Shown: positions 11,835 to 23,138 of the stretch, one piece after another
Position numbering within the stretch: the first letter of the stretch is position 1
How the letters are laid out: the number at the start of each line of letters is the position of its first letter
Assembly (NCBI GenBank): GCA_003313425.1
Contig: NHZP01000024.1
Coordinates: 682,001-746,000 of the forward strand
Origin: Pseudopyrenochaeta lycopersici
Taxonomy: Eukaryota; Ascomycota; Dothideomycetes; Pleosporales; Pseudopyrenochaetaceae
Direction: 5' to 3'
Length of the DNA stretch: 64,000 nt
Translations under genes and position numbers: made by a program
The notes under the pieces: generated by a model
Database searches by the model: none
What the model saw: only the letters and a program-made list of their open reading frames with translations
Told to the model about the DNA's origin: nothing

Positions 11835-13367
11835 ATGGCGAAAACATACAAGCAACTAAAGGAGGCCTGGGTGTCTGGACACACCGGTAGCTCCGTTGCC
11901 GACGTAAATAGCGTCTCGCTCGCAATGCCTGTACCGTACACACACCCATAACTCAACCAATGAGCCCCCACTGACAGCACTTGTTAGCTGAGTATTCTAC
12001 TGTGGTCTGTCATACAATCACGTATGCGCCTATTCACGCCCTACACGCCCGCCGCCTTCTTCGTTGACTTTCTGCTCAACTGCGGAGCGACCTTGTTCGC
12101 AACGACCATCTACTCGTCCTCGCCATGGGCCCTAAACTTACTACTTCTACTTCCAGCAATTATACTTTATATCCTGGAGAAGCCGGTTCCTTTGATACGA
12201 GAGGCACCTCGCCCACCTAGGAAAGACAACCCAGAGAAGGAAACAAAACTCGATGCACTGCCCGTCAAGCCGTTCATCACCAATTACCGTGGGGCAATGA
12301 TGATCATAACATGTATCGCTATTCTGGCTGTGGACTTTCGGGTGTTTCCCCGCCGATTTGCGAAAGTAGAAAATTGGGGGACATCACTGATGGATATGGG
12401 CGTGGGATCATTTGTCTTCACCGCTGGCGTGGTTTCTGTCCGAACCTCGCTGAAAGAAGGGACTGGCCGACCGCCACCACTGTCCAAACGCTTGCTAACC
12501 TCATTTCGACACGCATTACCCTTGCTCGTTCTTGGTACCATACGACTCATCTCTGTAAAAGGATTAGATTATGCAGAACATGTCACAGAATATGGCGTGC
12601 ACTGGAATTTCTTCTACACTCTAGGCTTTCTACCACCCTTTGCCGCTCTATTCCAAACAGTCTTCGACTTGGTGCCTTCTTACGCCTTTCTATCATTTGT
12701 TCTGGCTGCTCTTTACGAAATTGCACTGGATTGGACGTCACTTGGATCCTTCATCTTAATTGCGCCGCGGACCAATCTCTTTTCCAAAAATCGAGAAGGC
12801 ATCTTCTCATTCGTTGGCTACCTTGCCATATTCCTGGCCGGTCAATCGTTAGGTTCGATTGCTCTTCCACGGCAGCAGCCACTTGCAAAGAATGCTTCAG
12901 TCGCCACCAAAGTTCGGCAATCCACTTTGGGCAGACTGGCTCTTAATTCGGTCGCCTGGACAGCCCTCTTCTACTTCTCGACCAGCTACTACGGCCTTCG
13001 ACTTTCAGTTTCCCGGCGCCTCGCTAACCTTCCCTACTTTTTGTGGGTGTCCTCATTCAACAGCTACCAGATCACGATATGTTGCGCTATCGAAACATTC
13101 CTTTTCCCAAGCCTTTACAAAGCACCGACTAAAAACGAAGAAGTGCAAAGAAGTAGAGATGCCACCAGCACTGTATTGTATGCGTTTAATCGTAACGGTC
13201 TAGCAGTCTTTCTGGTAGCGAACCTTCTCACTGGCCTAGTCAACTTGACGATGCCGACACTACACATGAGTGTACTGCAATCAATAGCGGTGCTCGTTGC
13301 GTACACTGCTGTTGTGGCTGGGTTTGCTGTCGGGTTAGATCGGTGGAATGTTTCCATCAAGCTTTGA
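11835..13367 (+). CDS. GWT1: GPI-anchor inositol acyltransferase Gwt1
   Basis: Two exons, 11835-11930 and 11988-13367, with a 57-bp intron (GTACCG...TTGTTAG), give 491 aa, the usual length. It acylates the inositol ring of GlcN-PI in the ER, an early step of GPI-anchor synthesis, and is the target of manogepix-type antifungals. The start MAKTYKQLKEAWVSGHTG matches the family N-terminus. The rest is a polytopic protein with about a dozen hydrophobic segments. Conserved stretches include NYRGAMMIITCIAILAVDF and RRFAKVENWGTSLMDMGVGS (family signature). The C-terminal segment RNGLAVFLVANLLTGLVNL is also typical. An in-frame ATG exists upstream at 11763, but the shorter start fits the family. Confidence 0.93.
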
Positions 13368-14352
13368 AGTACGAGAATAGAAGCTTTATTGCATTACTGC
13401 AAGTCCATACTCCCTTTCACTGCTTGGTTTTTCCAACTTACTGTGCCATTGTTTTGCACTTGCACTATGTCATAGAAAGCAACGAATCTCCAGTTCGGAT
13501 AGTGGCACACCAAGCTCGTTAGACTTCCCTTCCCTTTATCCTCCCAGAACAAATTTTTGCATGCCTTGTAGCACGGTCCCACACTTTTGAGGCACAAAAC
13601 GATGTTAAGCTCTTGCAATGTCCTGATTAGCAGCACAGTGGCACACTTTAGAGATTTGTAGACCTCATCTTAAAATGCCACCTATAATGTGTGCTGTATT
13701 TGAAGTTGACGGTTTGCTTTATCGGCACACTTGAACAAAACCATAGTCATACCTTCACAGTAAAGATAATCACTCATATGCGATATATGATCATACGTCT
13801 TCCGCATGAAATAAGTGGCTGAACACTATGATATCGAAAACTATTGCCTCAGTCACCGGCCACGCAGTAATAGCGTTGTAAGGTCAGATTTCGAACCCTA
13901 GGGCGAGGATCCGATATTCTCTATACACGAATTAACCTTCATTCATGATATATATATATATATGAAAAGAGCATTTGATTATCGGGCTAAGCTTGTAAGG
14001 TCTTGTAAGGACAGAGTCAGTACCGTGAAAATCAGAGGCGCATCTGAGAAATGAGAGCGGGTTACGGCTGGAAAAGAGCAGAAATGCTTACCATCGCGAT
14101 CAAATAACCTTTTACCAATATGAGACCAAGCATTGTACATAAAATAATCCAGGATCAGGACATGTCTATTATTGGCCATCACTGGGCCGCCGTTGCATAT
14201 ACACGTGATAGCGCGTGTGAGCGCACAGACGCTTGCTTTCACTCGTGATCCTCTAAATGTCATGGTTCAAGTGCAACACCATTTTCTGGCCTAAGTGATT
14301 GACACCTCTTCTTTCGAATCCAAAGATTCTAGCACTCCATGTTTCAACGAAA
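13368..14352. other. Intergenic with (AT)n microsatellite
   Basis: About 1 kb between GWT1 and SFR1. A 16-bp AT-repeat lies at about 13948-13963. No gene is recognised. Confidence 0.5.
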
Positions 14353-15227
14353 ATGTCGACTCCGCACGCCAAACGTCGCCGGCTGAACGAGGCTGCGAAA
14401 ACTCTCCAGAAGCCATTCAAATCTCCCTTCCGAACTCCATTGAAGCCTGACATAATTTCCGAATCACCGTCTCTAAATCCTCCTTCTGAGGTGAAAACAT
14501 CTACACTAGTACCTGTACACCTTGAGAATCTTCCCGCAACAGCCAAGGTCGAACAATCACCCAATACGTCATTAGATGCCAAACAACTTCTACGGACCCC
14601 AGGATCTTCCGAGCCAGGGATGTCAAAGACCGTCGCATTGTGCCCAGGTTCCTTTACGCTCTCGCGATCTCTGTCGAAGAAACCGCCGTCAAAACCATCC
14701 ATTACACGCGAGATCATGCAGCTCCGCAACGACATCCAGATGCTCGTGCAAGCCCAATCCCTCGCTACCTCTACAAAGGACGATGATTTAGTCATTCTGA
14801 TTGATAAGTGGCGCACTGCAAGTCGAGCCGCTGCAGAAGAGCTGTTCGGGAGTACACGGGACAGAGTGAATAGGATGGGTGGTGTCGGGGCTTGGAAGGA
14901 GCGTGAGAAGGAGTCAAAAGACCAACAGAAGAAATGGGATCAAGAGGAAAGGGAGGCAGAACGGGAGAGGATGGAAGAGGCGAACGAGAATGGCGAGGTC
15001 TCAGAGGAGGCATATGACAAATATGCGGACATGGCTGAGGAGGGTATCGAAGAGGAGAAGGAGACGTTCCAAGCTGCAGATGATGATGTGAGCTGAGAAG
15101 TAGTGCCGCATATGATGATAGATACTAATATTTGCAGTCGTTCACGATGGACATGATGCTCAAGACGCTCAATATCGACCTGAACCTGATCGGGTACAGC
15201 AAGGAGGCCCAGCGATGGGACGGATGA
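14353..15227 (+). CDS. sfr1: Sfr1/Mei5-type recombination accessory protein
   Basis: Two exons, 14353-15087 and 15138-15227, with a 50-bp intron (GTGAGC...TACTAATATTTGCAG), give 274 aa. The N-terminal half is disordered and basic, with KPFKSPFRTPLKP-type repeats seen in Sfr1 DNA-binding regions. The C-terminal half carries the family signature: a helix LRNDIQMLVQAQSL, then LIDKWRTASRAAAEELF, then RVNRMGGVGAWKE, and a C-terminal MLKTLNIDLNLIGY. Sfr1 (Mei5) binds Swi5 (Sae3) and stabilises Rad51/Dmc1 filaments during homologous recombination and meiosis. A long acidic helix sits between the signature and the C-terminus. An in-frame ATG lies 18 codons upstream, but the MSTPHAKRRRL start gives the usual basic N-terminus. 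Confidence 0.85.
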
Positions 15228-15683
15228 TCATGGCGTGGGCAAGACCGCAGCGCTTTAACTATTGATCTGGAAAAACCACCCTGCCTTAATGAAACATTGG
15301 CTTCAAGTGAAGTCAATGTCTTGCTCGAAAGCACACGACTGGAGACCAAAAAAATAAGAACACGAAATGAATTGCGATGTAAGTGTTCCTCATTTAGACA
15401 AATGATTGTTTCTAATCGAATCTGGCAGAATGATTGTTTTTTCGTTGATACCCGTAATTACGACCTTTACCCGTCCTATGTATAATGAAAATTATATACC
15501 TAATGTAAAACCTCTTCCAGATGACGTCATCACAACTCATTAGTGCCTTGGCAGAACTGAGGCTTACTAATGTTGTAATGGTTCTTGACCTAATTATTAT
15601 CATTCCACTTCGCATCTAATTATTCAAGATCAATTCCGCTAGTCTTATTGTCTTCTTTGTACTATACCATACTAAACACCACC
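15228..15683. other. Intergenic, no gene recognised
   Basis: SFR1 3' flank and SDR promoter. AT-rich, with no feature recognised. Confidence 0.45.
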
Positions 15684-16674
15684 ATGTCACTCAAGGATCA
15701 AACAGTTCTGATTACAGGCGCATCAATGGGCATCGGTGCGGCCATCGCGAAACGCCTTGCAGCCGAATCTGCAACGCTCATCCTCCTTGCTCGTTCAGCA
15801 GACAAACTCAAGGCATTTGCAGAGGAATTAAAAACTGCAAATGATGGCCTGAGGGTCTTCACCGCGACTGTCGATATCCAAGACCACCAGCAATTAAGCT
15901 CTGCGATAACGAATATTGTAAAAGAGACAGGCCATATCGATGTGTTAGTGAACAACGCTGGCCTTGCCATAGGCGCGCCAAACGCGTTTCCAGACCTCAA
16001 GATCCAAGACATCATAACGATGACGGGAACAAATGTCAATGGCTTTATGTTTGCTACGTATGCTGTGTTGAATGAGGGGAAAATGAAAGAGCGTGGCAAA
16101 GGTAGGTCTTGATGCTCAATGTTATATTTGATGTACTGTGTTGATCAGTACCCGCAGGTACAATTCTCAATGTGACCTCTACAACAGGATTGGAAGTACC
16201 TCCTTTCCCGGGCGAGGCGGTATATCACGCGAGTAAAGCATATCAAGAAGCCTTTACGAACGTGCTGAGGACTGAACTTGTCAATACGGATATCAAAGTT
16301 CTTGCGCTGAGACCTGGTGTCGTGGCAACAAATTTTCACGAACAACGGTACGTGAGGATTCGCGTTTCCCTGCCGTCTTCCTTGATCATTCTGCGCTCAC
16401 CACTATGTGGGATTCGAATTAGGTAATTCAAGGCATTTAACTGACATTGTGCAGAGTTGGCTACGACAAAGACAAATACGACGACTTTATGGACGGCTTC
16501 GAGCCGTTGGTCGCTAATGATGTCGCTGAGGCGGCCGCGTTCATGCTTAATCAAAAAGACAGAGTGAGTGTCAAGGCACTGGATGTCGTACCGACTGCAC
16601 AAAGAAGTCTGCCAGTGTTTGATCGAGAATGGAATAGTCGGAGCAACGACAGGTCAAAAGAGGAAATGGCTTGA
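15684..16674 (+). CDS. NADP-dependent short-chain dehydrogenase (YMR226C/YdfG type)
   Basis: Three exons (15684-16101, 16158-16347, 16455-16674) with matching phases give 275 aa. It is a classical SDR: cofactor motif TGASMGIG near residues 11-18, NNAG near residue 92, catalytic S147 and Y162-x3-K166 (YHASK). The ending LDVVPTAQRSLPVFDREWN is characteristic of the serine 3-dehydrogenase/YMR226C subgroup, which oxidises 3-hydroxy acids such as L-allo-threonine and serine with NADP+. The true substrate cannot be read from sequence. It converges with the D-amino-acid oxidase gene, with only 78 bp between stop codons. Both act on amino or hydroxy acids, but shared regulation is not shown. Confidence 0.85.
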
Positions 16675-16752
16675 GAAGTTCGTGTATGAGCGTCTAGAAG
16701 CTCTGTACGATAGAGAGGAATTTGGCATCTCTCAGGAGCCTCATATCATGGG

Positions 16753-18192
16753 TTATAACTTCGAGCTAGGCGCCAGTGCCTTCTGTACCAGCTCCAGTAC
16801 GCGCTCAGCCGTACCCCTGTGTCTCAGTTAGCATGTCTCTACGAGGTATTCATCTGCGTCTGCAGCGAAAGGGAAAACCTACCATGATGCTTGATAACCA
16901 GCACCAGAATGTCCGTAGCAATGCACTACCGGAACATTCCACTTGCCTTTTTCCGTCTCAATACGTGGTCCGCCAATCCTCGATGCTATTACAGTCAGGC
17001 CTTCGTTCTTCATTTCACTTGCCTCAGGGGTGGACGAATGTGGGATCGGTGTACTCACGTCGCAGCCCAATATTCTTTGAGATGATCTGCAGATCCTCTG
17101 GCTTCCCCAATTCCGGACACATTTCACAACACCTCCTCATGATCTCTTGGCCCAGCTCCTCGTCCCATTCAGCACTCCAGTTGTTGTCTTGGCGGCTACC
17201 ACCTAGGATTACTCCGCCACCGAGCGGCCGCGGGAAGACATAATTTGTTGTTGGATTGATACGCGCGGGAGAGCGGACATACCTAGTAGCAATGCTTCGT
17301 CAGCATATTTTTTACGTTTGGGGAACGGAAGATTAAGAATGCAAGCAATACGCATGTCTTACTTGACCCGGTCAAATTCATACATTCTGTTGATAGGTTT
17401 CTTGGGCTCTGCGACGAGCAATGTTTGGCCGCGGGTGGGGTAAAGGTTCTTGTCGAGGATGTCGGAGAGGTGCAATGAGCCGAGACCGGTGCAATTAAGT
17501 AGGAGAGATGTCGATGGGTGGTCGCTCAGCAGCGACGATACAGATGAGTAGTGGCGGCGGACGAGTGTAATGCCTTTGGCTAAAGCTTGACTTTGGAGCC
17601 TGGTTCTTCTGTCAGGATTTCAATTTGTCTCGTGATCGTGCCTGTGAACTGTAGCACTTGCAGAACTAATTGGAACTTACCACTGCAAGTACACCTGCGT
17701 GTTAATGCGGAATGTACTGGGAAATTCGAAACCAAACACAGCATCTTTTGGTAATTGGTTCTCGTTTAATTTCCTCAACCCTCCCACCAGATTATCATAC
17801 CACACCTTCCCCGTCTGCTCTGTCAAAATCCCTGTCTCTTCGATGGGCGCATCAAAAACACCCCACATGCTCTGTCGACCCAGCCCAAGTTCATTTCCCT
17901 CCCCAGGCTTGAGCGCTTTGCAGCCATGCACAATTTTCCCATCGATGAGCTCGCCGAAGCGGTGAAACGTAACTTCATCGACCTTTTCAAGCAGACCATT
18001 GTCATGGGCCATGGATGCCCAGTTGGCACCGGCCCAGGGAGAAGCGTACTCGATCGAGCGGTCACCTGGGAAATGCTTTGCAACGATGGTGATTTTGGCG
18101 GATGGATATTTGTTGGCAAGGACGAGGGAGGTTGTCAGCCCTATCACACCAGCGCCAAGGATGGTGATATTTTGGGGCTCTGATGATGCCAT
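16753..18192 (-). CDS. Peroxisomal D-amino-acid oxidase
   Basis: Five exons (18192-17681, 17599-17363, 17282-17059, 16985-16883, 16816-16753) join in consistent phase into 379 aa. It is an FAD-dependent oxidase that converts D-amino acids to 2-oxo acids, ammonia and H2O2. The FAD-binding motif ILGAGVIGL is near residues 10-18. Family segments SPWAGANW, NCTGLGSLHLSD, YPTRGQTLLV, NYVFPRPLGGGVILGGS and HCYGHSGAGYQASWG are all present. The last residues are SKL, a canonical PTS1, so it should act in peroxisomes. The last exon is only 64 bp, so automatic predictions could easily miss the SKL end. D-aspartate oxidase is the nearest alternative. Confidence 0.93.
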
Positions 18193-19263
18193 ATTGAAAG
18201 GACAAATATTGTGATACTTAGATGAGTTTGGAGACTATTTCTGTGGTGTGAGATGCGGACTGAGCTTGTCAGTAGATGTAGTGGCGCAGAGTCCGAGCCG
18301 AGGCGAGATGGCAGACCGTAGAAGATCGGTGCAATGAAGCCTTGGATATACAATCGTAGCAATAAACTACAGAAACCTCTTTTTATGTGTCTCAAGTGTC
18401 GGAATAACACCAAAGTCGACGTTTTAGCAATACCGATGATGATCCATCTATTCCGACGGCAAAGGGCCGAACTATTCACCGAGAAACCAAGAGCCACCAT
18501 ATGACGCTAAGCAGAAACAGAAAAGGGCGGTTTACACGAGAGGAAATAAACTACCCACCGGTGTCTAGAATGGAGTGTCCTGACTTGTTGTAAGCTCGGT
18601 ACTATGAGGTGTACGAATGCTGGTCTGTACCCGATCAACATCGGTGTTCCGAAATCGGCATGGCTTGCCCTGCTGGTGCTCGTACAGTCGCTAGCGAAAC
18701 CGGCTTCACCTCTCAGCACGCCATGAGATTTACCCCGCGCCACTCTTATAAGCTGCGCCACATGTACCTCTACTTTCCCATTATCTATACAAACCGAAGC
18801 ATCCACAAGGTCATGGCCGGTGCGGGTCGACCGTCCTCCCTACTAGTGGTGGCAACTCAAAGTACCATTCTCACTGTCTCGCTAAGGAACTTGAGCATGC
18901 TATCCTCAAATGCCTTCTTGCCTGGGTTGCCGGTCCCAATGGAATAAACAACGCTAATAATTAGATTTTAATCTTAGAATGGATTCTCTTACTGTATTCC
19001 TATCAATTCGCCACTTCGAATTTTTTAACAACCCTCCTTTCGAAAGATAGAGTCTTGGCACTCGTGAAATAGCGCGATCCTATTGGCCTAGAAGCGATAT
19101 GCGTATGGCTCGGTTTTTGCGTATGGCATGAGAGAACCAGGCTCTGCCTTGGTTCGCTGGAACGGCAGCTCATGGCGTTGATCTAGAGGATGGAGGTGGT
19201 GTTGACAGCTTCATAAGAAAGAAGTACCTTTATTGGCTTGAGGCTCTTAGCCTTTGCAAGAGC
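18193..19263. other. Left edge of accessory region
   Basis: About 1.1 kb with no intact gene. It contains one copy (18683-18718) of a 36-bp sequence that recurs inverted at 34879-34914. The minus-strand frame around it reads LRGEAGFASDC, and the copy on the other side reads LRGEAGFANDC, so both may be fragments of one repeated element. Confidence 0.5.
18683..18718 (+). repeat. 36-bp dispersed repeat, left copy
   Basis: It matches the reverse complement of 34879-34914 with a single C/T difference. It lies outside the split membrane gene, about 0.55 kb upstream of its N-terminal half. Confidence 0.75.
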
Positions 19264-19981
19264 ATGTCGCATTGTCCGAGTGGAGCAGCGAAGATTGGGT
19301 CATTCGCGTTGATCAATATTCTGGTTGGAATCGCGACGCCTTTTCTTGGCCGAAGGACGGTCGTCAGACGGCTCACATGCGGCTTCTTGGGCAACCCGGG
19401 GAGTCCCGCATGGCCGCTTGTCTCGCTGTTTGTCGTGGGCATCAATCTTCTTACAAATTTCATCAACGCCATGTCAGTGCAGCGCTTGCCTGGTTATGTC
19501 GTTCCTCCGGTTGGCACGCTCGTCCTCTTCTGGGCGTCCCGTCCTTGACTAGCTTGGCTAGCAACTGCTCTCGCGCTGATACAAAAAGAGAAGAGCATGT
19601 ATACTTCGCTCGCTGCTTCTGCACTCCTGGCAAGAATTTATCTTGCAGTCAATTGGAGCAGTCTTTATCGGCCGTACTGCCGTTTTTGCGTTCAGCAATG
19701 GATACTACTAAAAGAATGCGATCCAATACGGCCCCAGAATGGATTCCGCAATCATCATGTTTGCGGGGGCGCTTCTTTGGGTCGTCACCGTCGGCTTCTT
19801 CTACCTCTACGTCATCTGGAACTATCTTGGTGTTGGGACAATCATCTGGGATTATCTGATAGTCGGCACGATTTTGAAACCCCTTAAAGTCGCCCTTGTC
19901 TTCATCGAGTCTATCATAAGCCAATGTACAGCTTGGGTGTCTGCCAAATTTAAGAGGACAGCTCAGGCAGGGAACCGGGAT
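19264..19981 (+). pseudogene. N-terminal half of split fungal membrane protein gene
   Basis: The frame starts at ATG 19264 (MSHCPSGAAKIGSFALIN) and encodes several hydrophobic segments. It is broken by TGA at 19546-19548, a single-base frameshift near 19631-19634 and TAA at 19709-19711. Reading through these breaks, the order of motifs matches a fungal multi-spanning membrane family: LGRR, LTCG, then SRP-RLAW, then an ALLAEFILQSIGA helix with IGRT, then MFAGALLWVV. The reading ends at 19981, exactly where the terminal inverted repeat of the 13.6-kb segment begins. The family's C-terminal part is found on the same strand at 33597-34232. The TGA could derive from CGA by a C-to-T change. I recall the family from ascomycete genomes but know no function for it. 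Confidence 0.75.
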
Positions 19982-20243
19982 CAGTCAAGTTTTGAGCATT
20001 TTGACCACCGAAACAGCACAAAACCACTAAGTTTACGCTTAAATATCTTCATAACTAAGCCTAAATTAAAATTCTAACTAAATATTTAGATTCTATTAGT
20101 TTAGGAGAGTATTTTAGTATATTAATAGGTCTTATAAAAATACTAATAATAAGTTAAAATTAAGCTTCTATCCTAAAGCATAATTTTAATAGTAATAGGC
20201 TAATAGCTAACTAACACTTTAAAGTAAAAATTAAATATATATA
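19982..20243 (+). repeat. Terminal inverted repeat, left
   Basis: AT-rich sequence of about 255-262 bp, matching the reverse complement of 33342-33596. It diverges at the run TTAAATATATATA. Differences are almost all transitions, as expected from repeat-induced point mutation. Confidence 0.85.
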
Positions 20244-20468
20244 TCTAGTAAGTAGCTATTAGTAAAAAATTTATATACTTTTTTAAATTAAGAAATTACT
20301 TTATAGTAGTATTATTGTTAGATGAAATGCTGAAATAAGCTTTTTAGAAATTAATGATTGCGATGATGGATTATGTGTTGTATCATGATGGTATTCATTG
20401 ATGAGTTCTGCTTTCTTCTATATCTCCTCTGCTTCCGGAGGTTCCGTCGATCAGCAATAGTTATCGTT

Positions 20469-20869
20469 TGTTAAAGATCTAATCAAGTGGTTACAATATA
20501 AAGCAACTGGTGTTGACTAGTGAATTCTTTAGAGTATTCTGTAGACGAGCAGTATCAGGGAGGGTCGAATATGGAAAGTACAAATGGTAGTATACTCGTG
20601 GATTGTCAGAAGTTGATCACAATGTGCCATAAGGGCCACATTGTGCGAGTCTATATACACGATTGTCTCATGGGATTCCCATAAGGCCTCCTCTGGGTTC
20701 TCTGGGTTTGTCTCCGTCCCATGGGACTGAGTCCGTCTTGGCGTGGGTTCTCTGGGATCACGTGACCCTGGCGTCATCGGTTGGTTCAGAGGCTCGGTCT
20801 CTTCGTTGGTCGTCCGTGCCTCCTCCCTCATCCTCATAACCGCCGCCCTTCCCACTTCTGTTCGTAACA
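20469..20869 (-). repeat. Possible solo LTR fragment
   Basis: Read on the minus strand, the stretch opens TGTTACGAACAGAAG at 20869 and can be closed at ...TTTAACA (20469) or ...GTCAACA (20511). These are TG/CA ends like those of fungal Copia LTRs. No matching 5-bp target duplication is visible and no internal polyprotein follows, so this is tentative. Confidence 0.3.
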
Positions 20870-20942
20870 CCGGTCCTACTATTTATCGCTCTTTCCTATG
20901 CAGTACTTCTGAGCTTCTCCTTATATCTGACAATTATTGCTA

Positions 20943-21125
20943 GTTAAGTTTTAAGTATTTTAACTATCGAAATAGTAAAAAATTACCGAGTTTATACTTA
21001 AATATCTCTATAACTAAGGTCGAAATTAAAATTCTAGTTAAATATTTAGATTCTACTTACTAAGGAGAGTATTTTAGCATATTAATAAATCTTAAAAAAG
21101 TACTATAAAAATTAAGGTTCTAAAA
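20943..21125 (+). repeat. Diverged third copy of the terminal repeat
   Basis: It has the same orientation as the left terminal repeat and can be aligned from GTTAAGTTTTAAGT to TTAATAAATCTTA. It is more decayed and AT-shifted, with many C-to-T and G-to-A type differences. It lies just inside the island, next to the 52-bp repeat at 21138-21190. Confidence 0.7.
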
Positions 21126-21137
21126 ATTAGATAGTCT

Positions 21138-21190
21138 CGCGCTAGCCTTGGGTTTTTCCAGATTCTCTTACATTTTGCAAACCACGGTAG
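21138..21190 (-). repeat. 52-bp element end (TA-CCGTGGTTTGC), left copy
   Basis: It matches 32862-32912 in inverted orientation. Each copy starts TA-CCGTGGTTTGCAAAATG and reads away from the gene block. A TA followed by a conserved end fits one end of a Tc1/mariner-like element. Confidence 0.6.
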
Positions 21191-21441
21191 ATGAATATGA
21201 ATAAAAGTTTGGCCAAAAATCCTTGAAAATGAATACGAAAGTGCTCTGATATTCATAGTCATATTCATCAGCAAGCCCTAAATGCCTGAACACAAAACCG
21301 TGCATCTTGTGAGTTAAATATAGCCTGGATATCTATAGCTCCAAATTTTGGACCTTATTGACGTCAATTCTCATCCTTGGTAAAGATGTACTGCCTCGAT
21401 TAGCCAGGTAAACTGTTTAGGGGGGTACTGCGTTTTGACAC

Positions 21442-22615
21442 TCACGAGCTTCGCCTTGCCGCCTCGGTCGAAACCATCCTTCTCAATTTCGAGTCAAACG
21501 CAGACAAAAAATCATCAAGAACTGCAGGGTCAAGCTGGTAGGGCTGTTCGACATCCCTTCCTGCTGTTTTGGCGATTAGTAGGACACGCAGCGAAGCCAT
21601 GAACCCATCTGATGTATCAGTAAGCATCTGATATCCTAGGTCTTTTGGTGTCACGGCACCAAACCGACCAGAAGGACCGAACAGTGTTTGGAATTTTGAG
21701 CGATATCCGCCTCCTGGGGTCAAGTACTTCTCCATTGCTGTCGCAACATCAAGATTTGGCTGTGCCCACATTGCCATGGCGAGGTTGACTGCGTCGACAT
21801 CCTCAATCAAATCTCGAAGCTTGAATGTTGATTGGTCGTCGAACAGATGATCGCGACAATAGTCAGAGCCATGGGGGTATGTGGCGCTATCTCGGCGCCA
21901 TTCAGCGTAGAAAGTGATCAGATCGCCACCCCATCCCGCGAAGTCTCCTCTATTCACGCCATTCGGTAATGGGACACCGTAGACATAGGCGCCGTTCAAG
22001 GAAGCACCGAAATGTGATGCATGGTTGACAACGTTCCATAAGCCATCGGCCCAGCCTGGTACCAAGGTGAAACCTGCGTTTGTGGCTGCTTGAACGAAAG
22101 CAGCGTCGACGGGACCAACGAGATTATCCCAAGCGACATTGTTGTAGTCTTTACTACGAAGCCATTGCATAACCAGTTCATTAGCTCTTGAGGCGTCGTA
22201 GTTTTTCGCAAAGTTGTACACCCTACGAATGTAGGCAGCATAATCGCCAGCCGATCCGCGAGGTAAACAGCACTGAACTGTCGAATCGCCCGGACACAGC
22301 AAAGGAGTGAATCTACCAGGAGGACAGGTTAAACGAGTGGTATCCAAACAGTTTCCACGAAAAGAGTCGATGTTGCAAGCGGCTTTCAAACAGCATCTGA
22401 TGCCCGGTCCATCCAAAGGACAAGCGTTCTGGACCGTCCAGCCTGTATAGACGGAAATTCAGAAATGCAATTGTAAACATGGGAGTTGAGAACATACCAT
22501 CGGTGCAACTCGCAATCTTTTGGCATGTGCCTTGGCCTTGGGAATGAGTGCAGGCATCACCAATTGCTCCATAACTAGGTGTCAAGAAAAACAGCAACGG
22601 AAGGATTGAAAACAT
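21442..22615 (-). CDS. Secreted protein with two six-cysteine modules and an unassigned C-terminal domain
   Basis: Two exons, 22615-22498 and 22442-21442, with a 55-bp intron (GTATGT...TATACAG), give 372 aa. A signal peptide (MFSILPLLFFLTPSYGA) leads into two tandem modules: C22, C31, C37, C47, C56-C57, then C62, C71, C79, C89, C97-C98. Both have the same C...C...C...C...CC order. Similar modules precede enzymatic domains in fungal secreted proteins that attack bacterial walls, from memory. The remaining 270 residues contain the conserved-looking segments GWADGLW, NHASHFGASLNGAYVYG, GDFAGWGGDLITFYAEWR and VDAVNLAM. I cannot assign them to a family; a secreted hydrolase is inference. At the 3' end, a GTGAGT at the stop may be a donor for a further short exon. 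The gene lies inside the 13.6-kb island. Confidence 0.65.
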
Positions 22616-23138
22616 TGTTTGTTCAGATAGCTTCTATGCATATGCGATAAATTTCTTAGTTTGGTACCTGTACTTGAGAGTTTGTTGGTCTGGGGGGAGC
22701 TGAGTTCTGAGGCCATTATGTTGCCAGCCACAAAAGCCAAACGATGCACAGAAGCTCCGGATGCGGAAAAGTACTGAATCAGCTTGAATGATCACACGAT
22801 TTCATGCATATGATGCGGGGCTTCCCAGACGCCAGAGGGCGGCAGATTGACTGGAGCAAATGGAGAGGCCACTGCAGGAAGCTCAGCTGCAGCTTCGTGT
22901 CCAAGCTGAATGCATACTTTGTGCTTTATTGATGGGGTCCCTGGCCAATCACCTCTACACAATGTAGATATCCCGAACGGAATTTACCACGCCAAAAAGC
23001 ATGTCGACGCTTGATTCAAACGCAAGCCATTAGTTGGACTACTACATGCGGACTTGAGCGCAGAACCGCTCTAAACATCACGAAGCATTATTCTCTCCGA
23101 AAATGATAATTAGCACTGGAATAACAGAAATTTTCCAT
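22616..23138. other. Intergenic inside the island
   Basis: About 0.5 kb between the secreted-protein promoter and the 3' end of the first giant gene. Nothing is recognised. Confidence 0.5.

Noticed and set aside
15698..16099. 133-codon minus-strand frame over the SDR gene
   Set aside because: Antisense of conserved SDR motifs, so it is a shadow.
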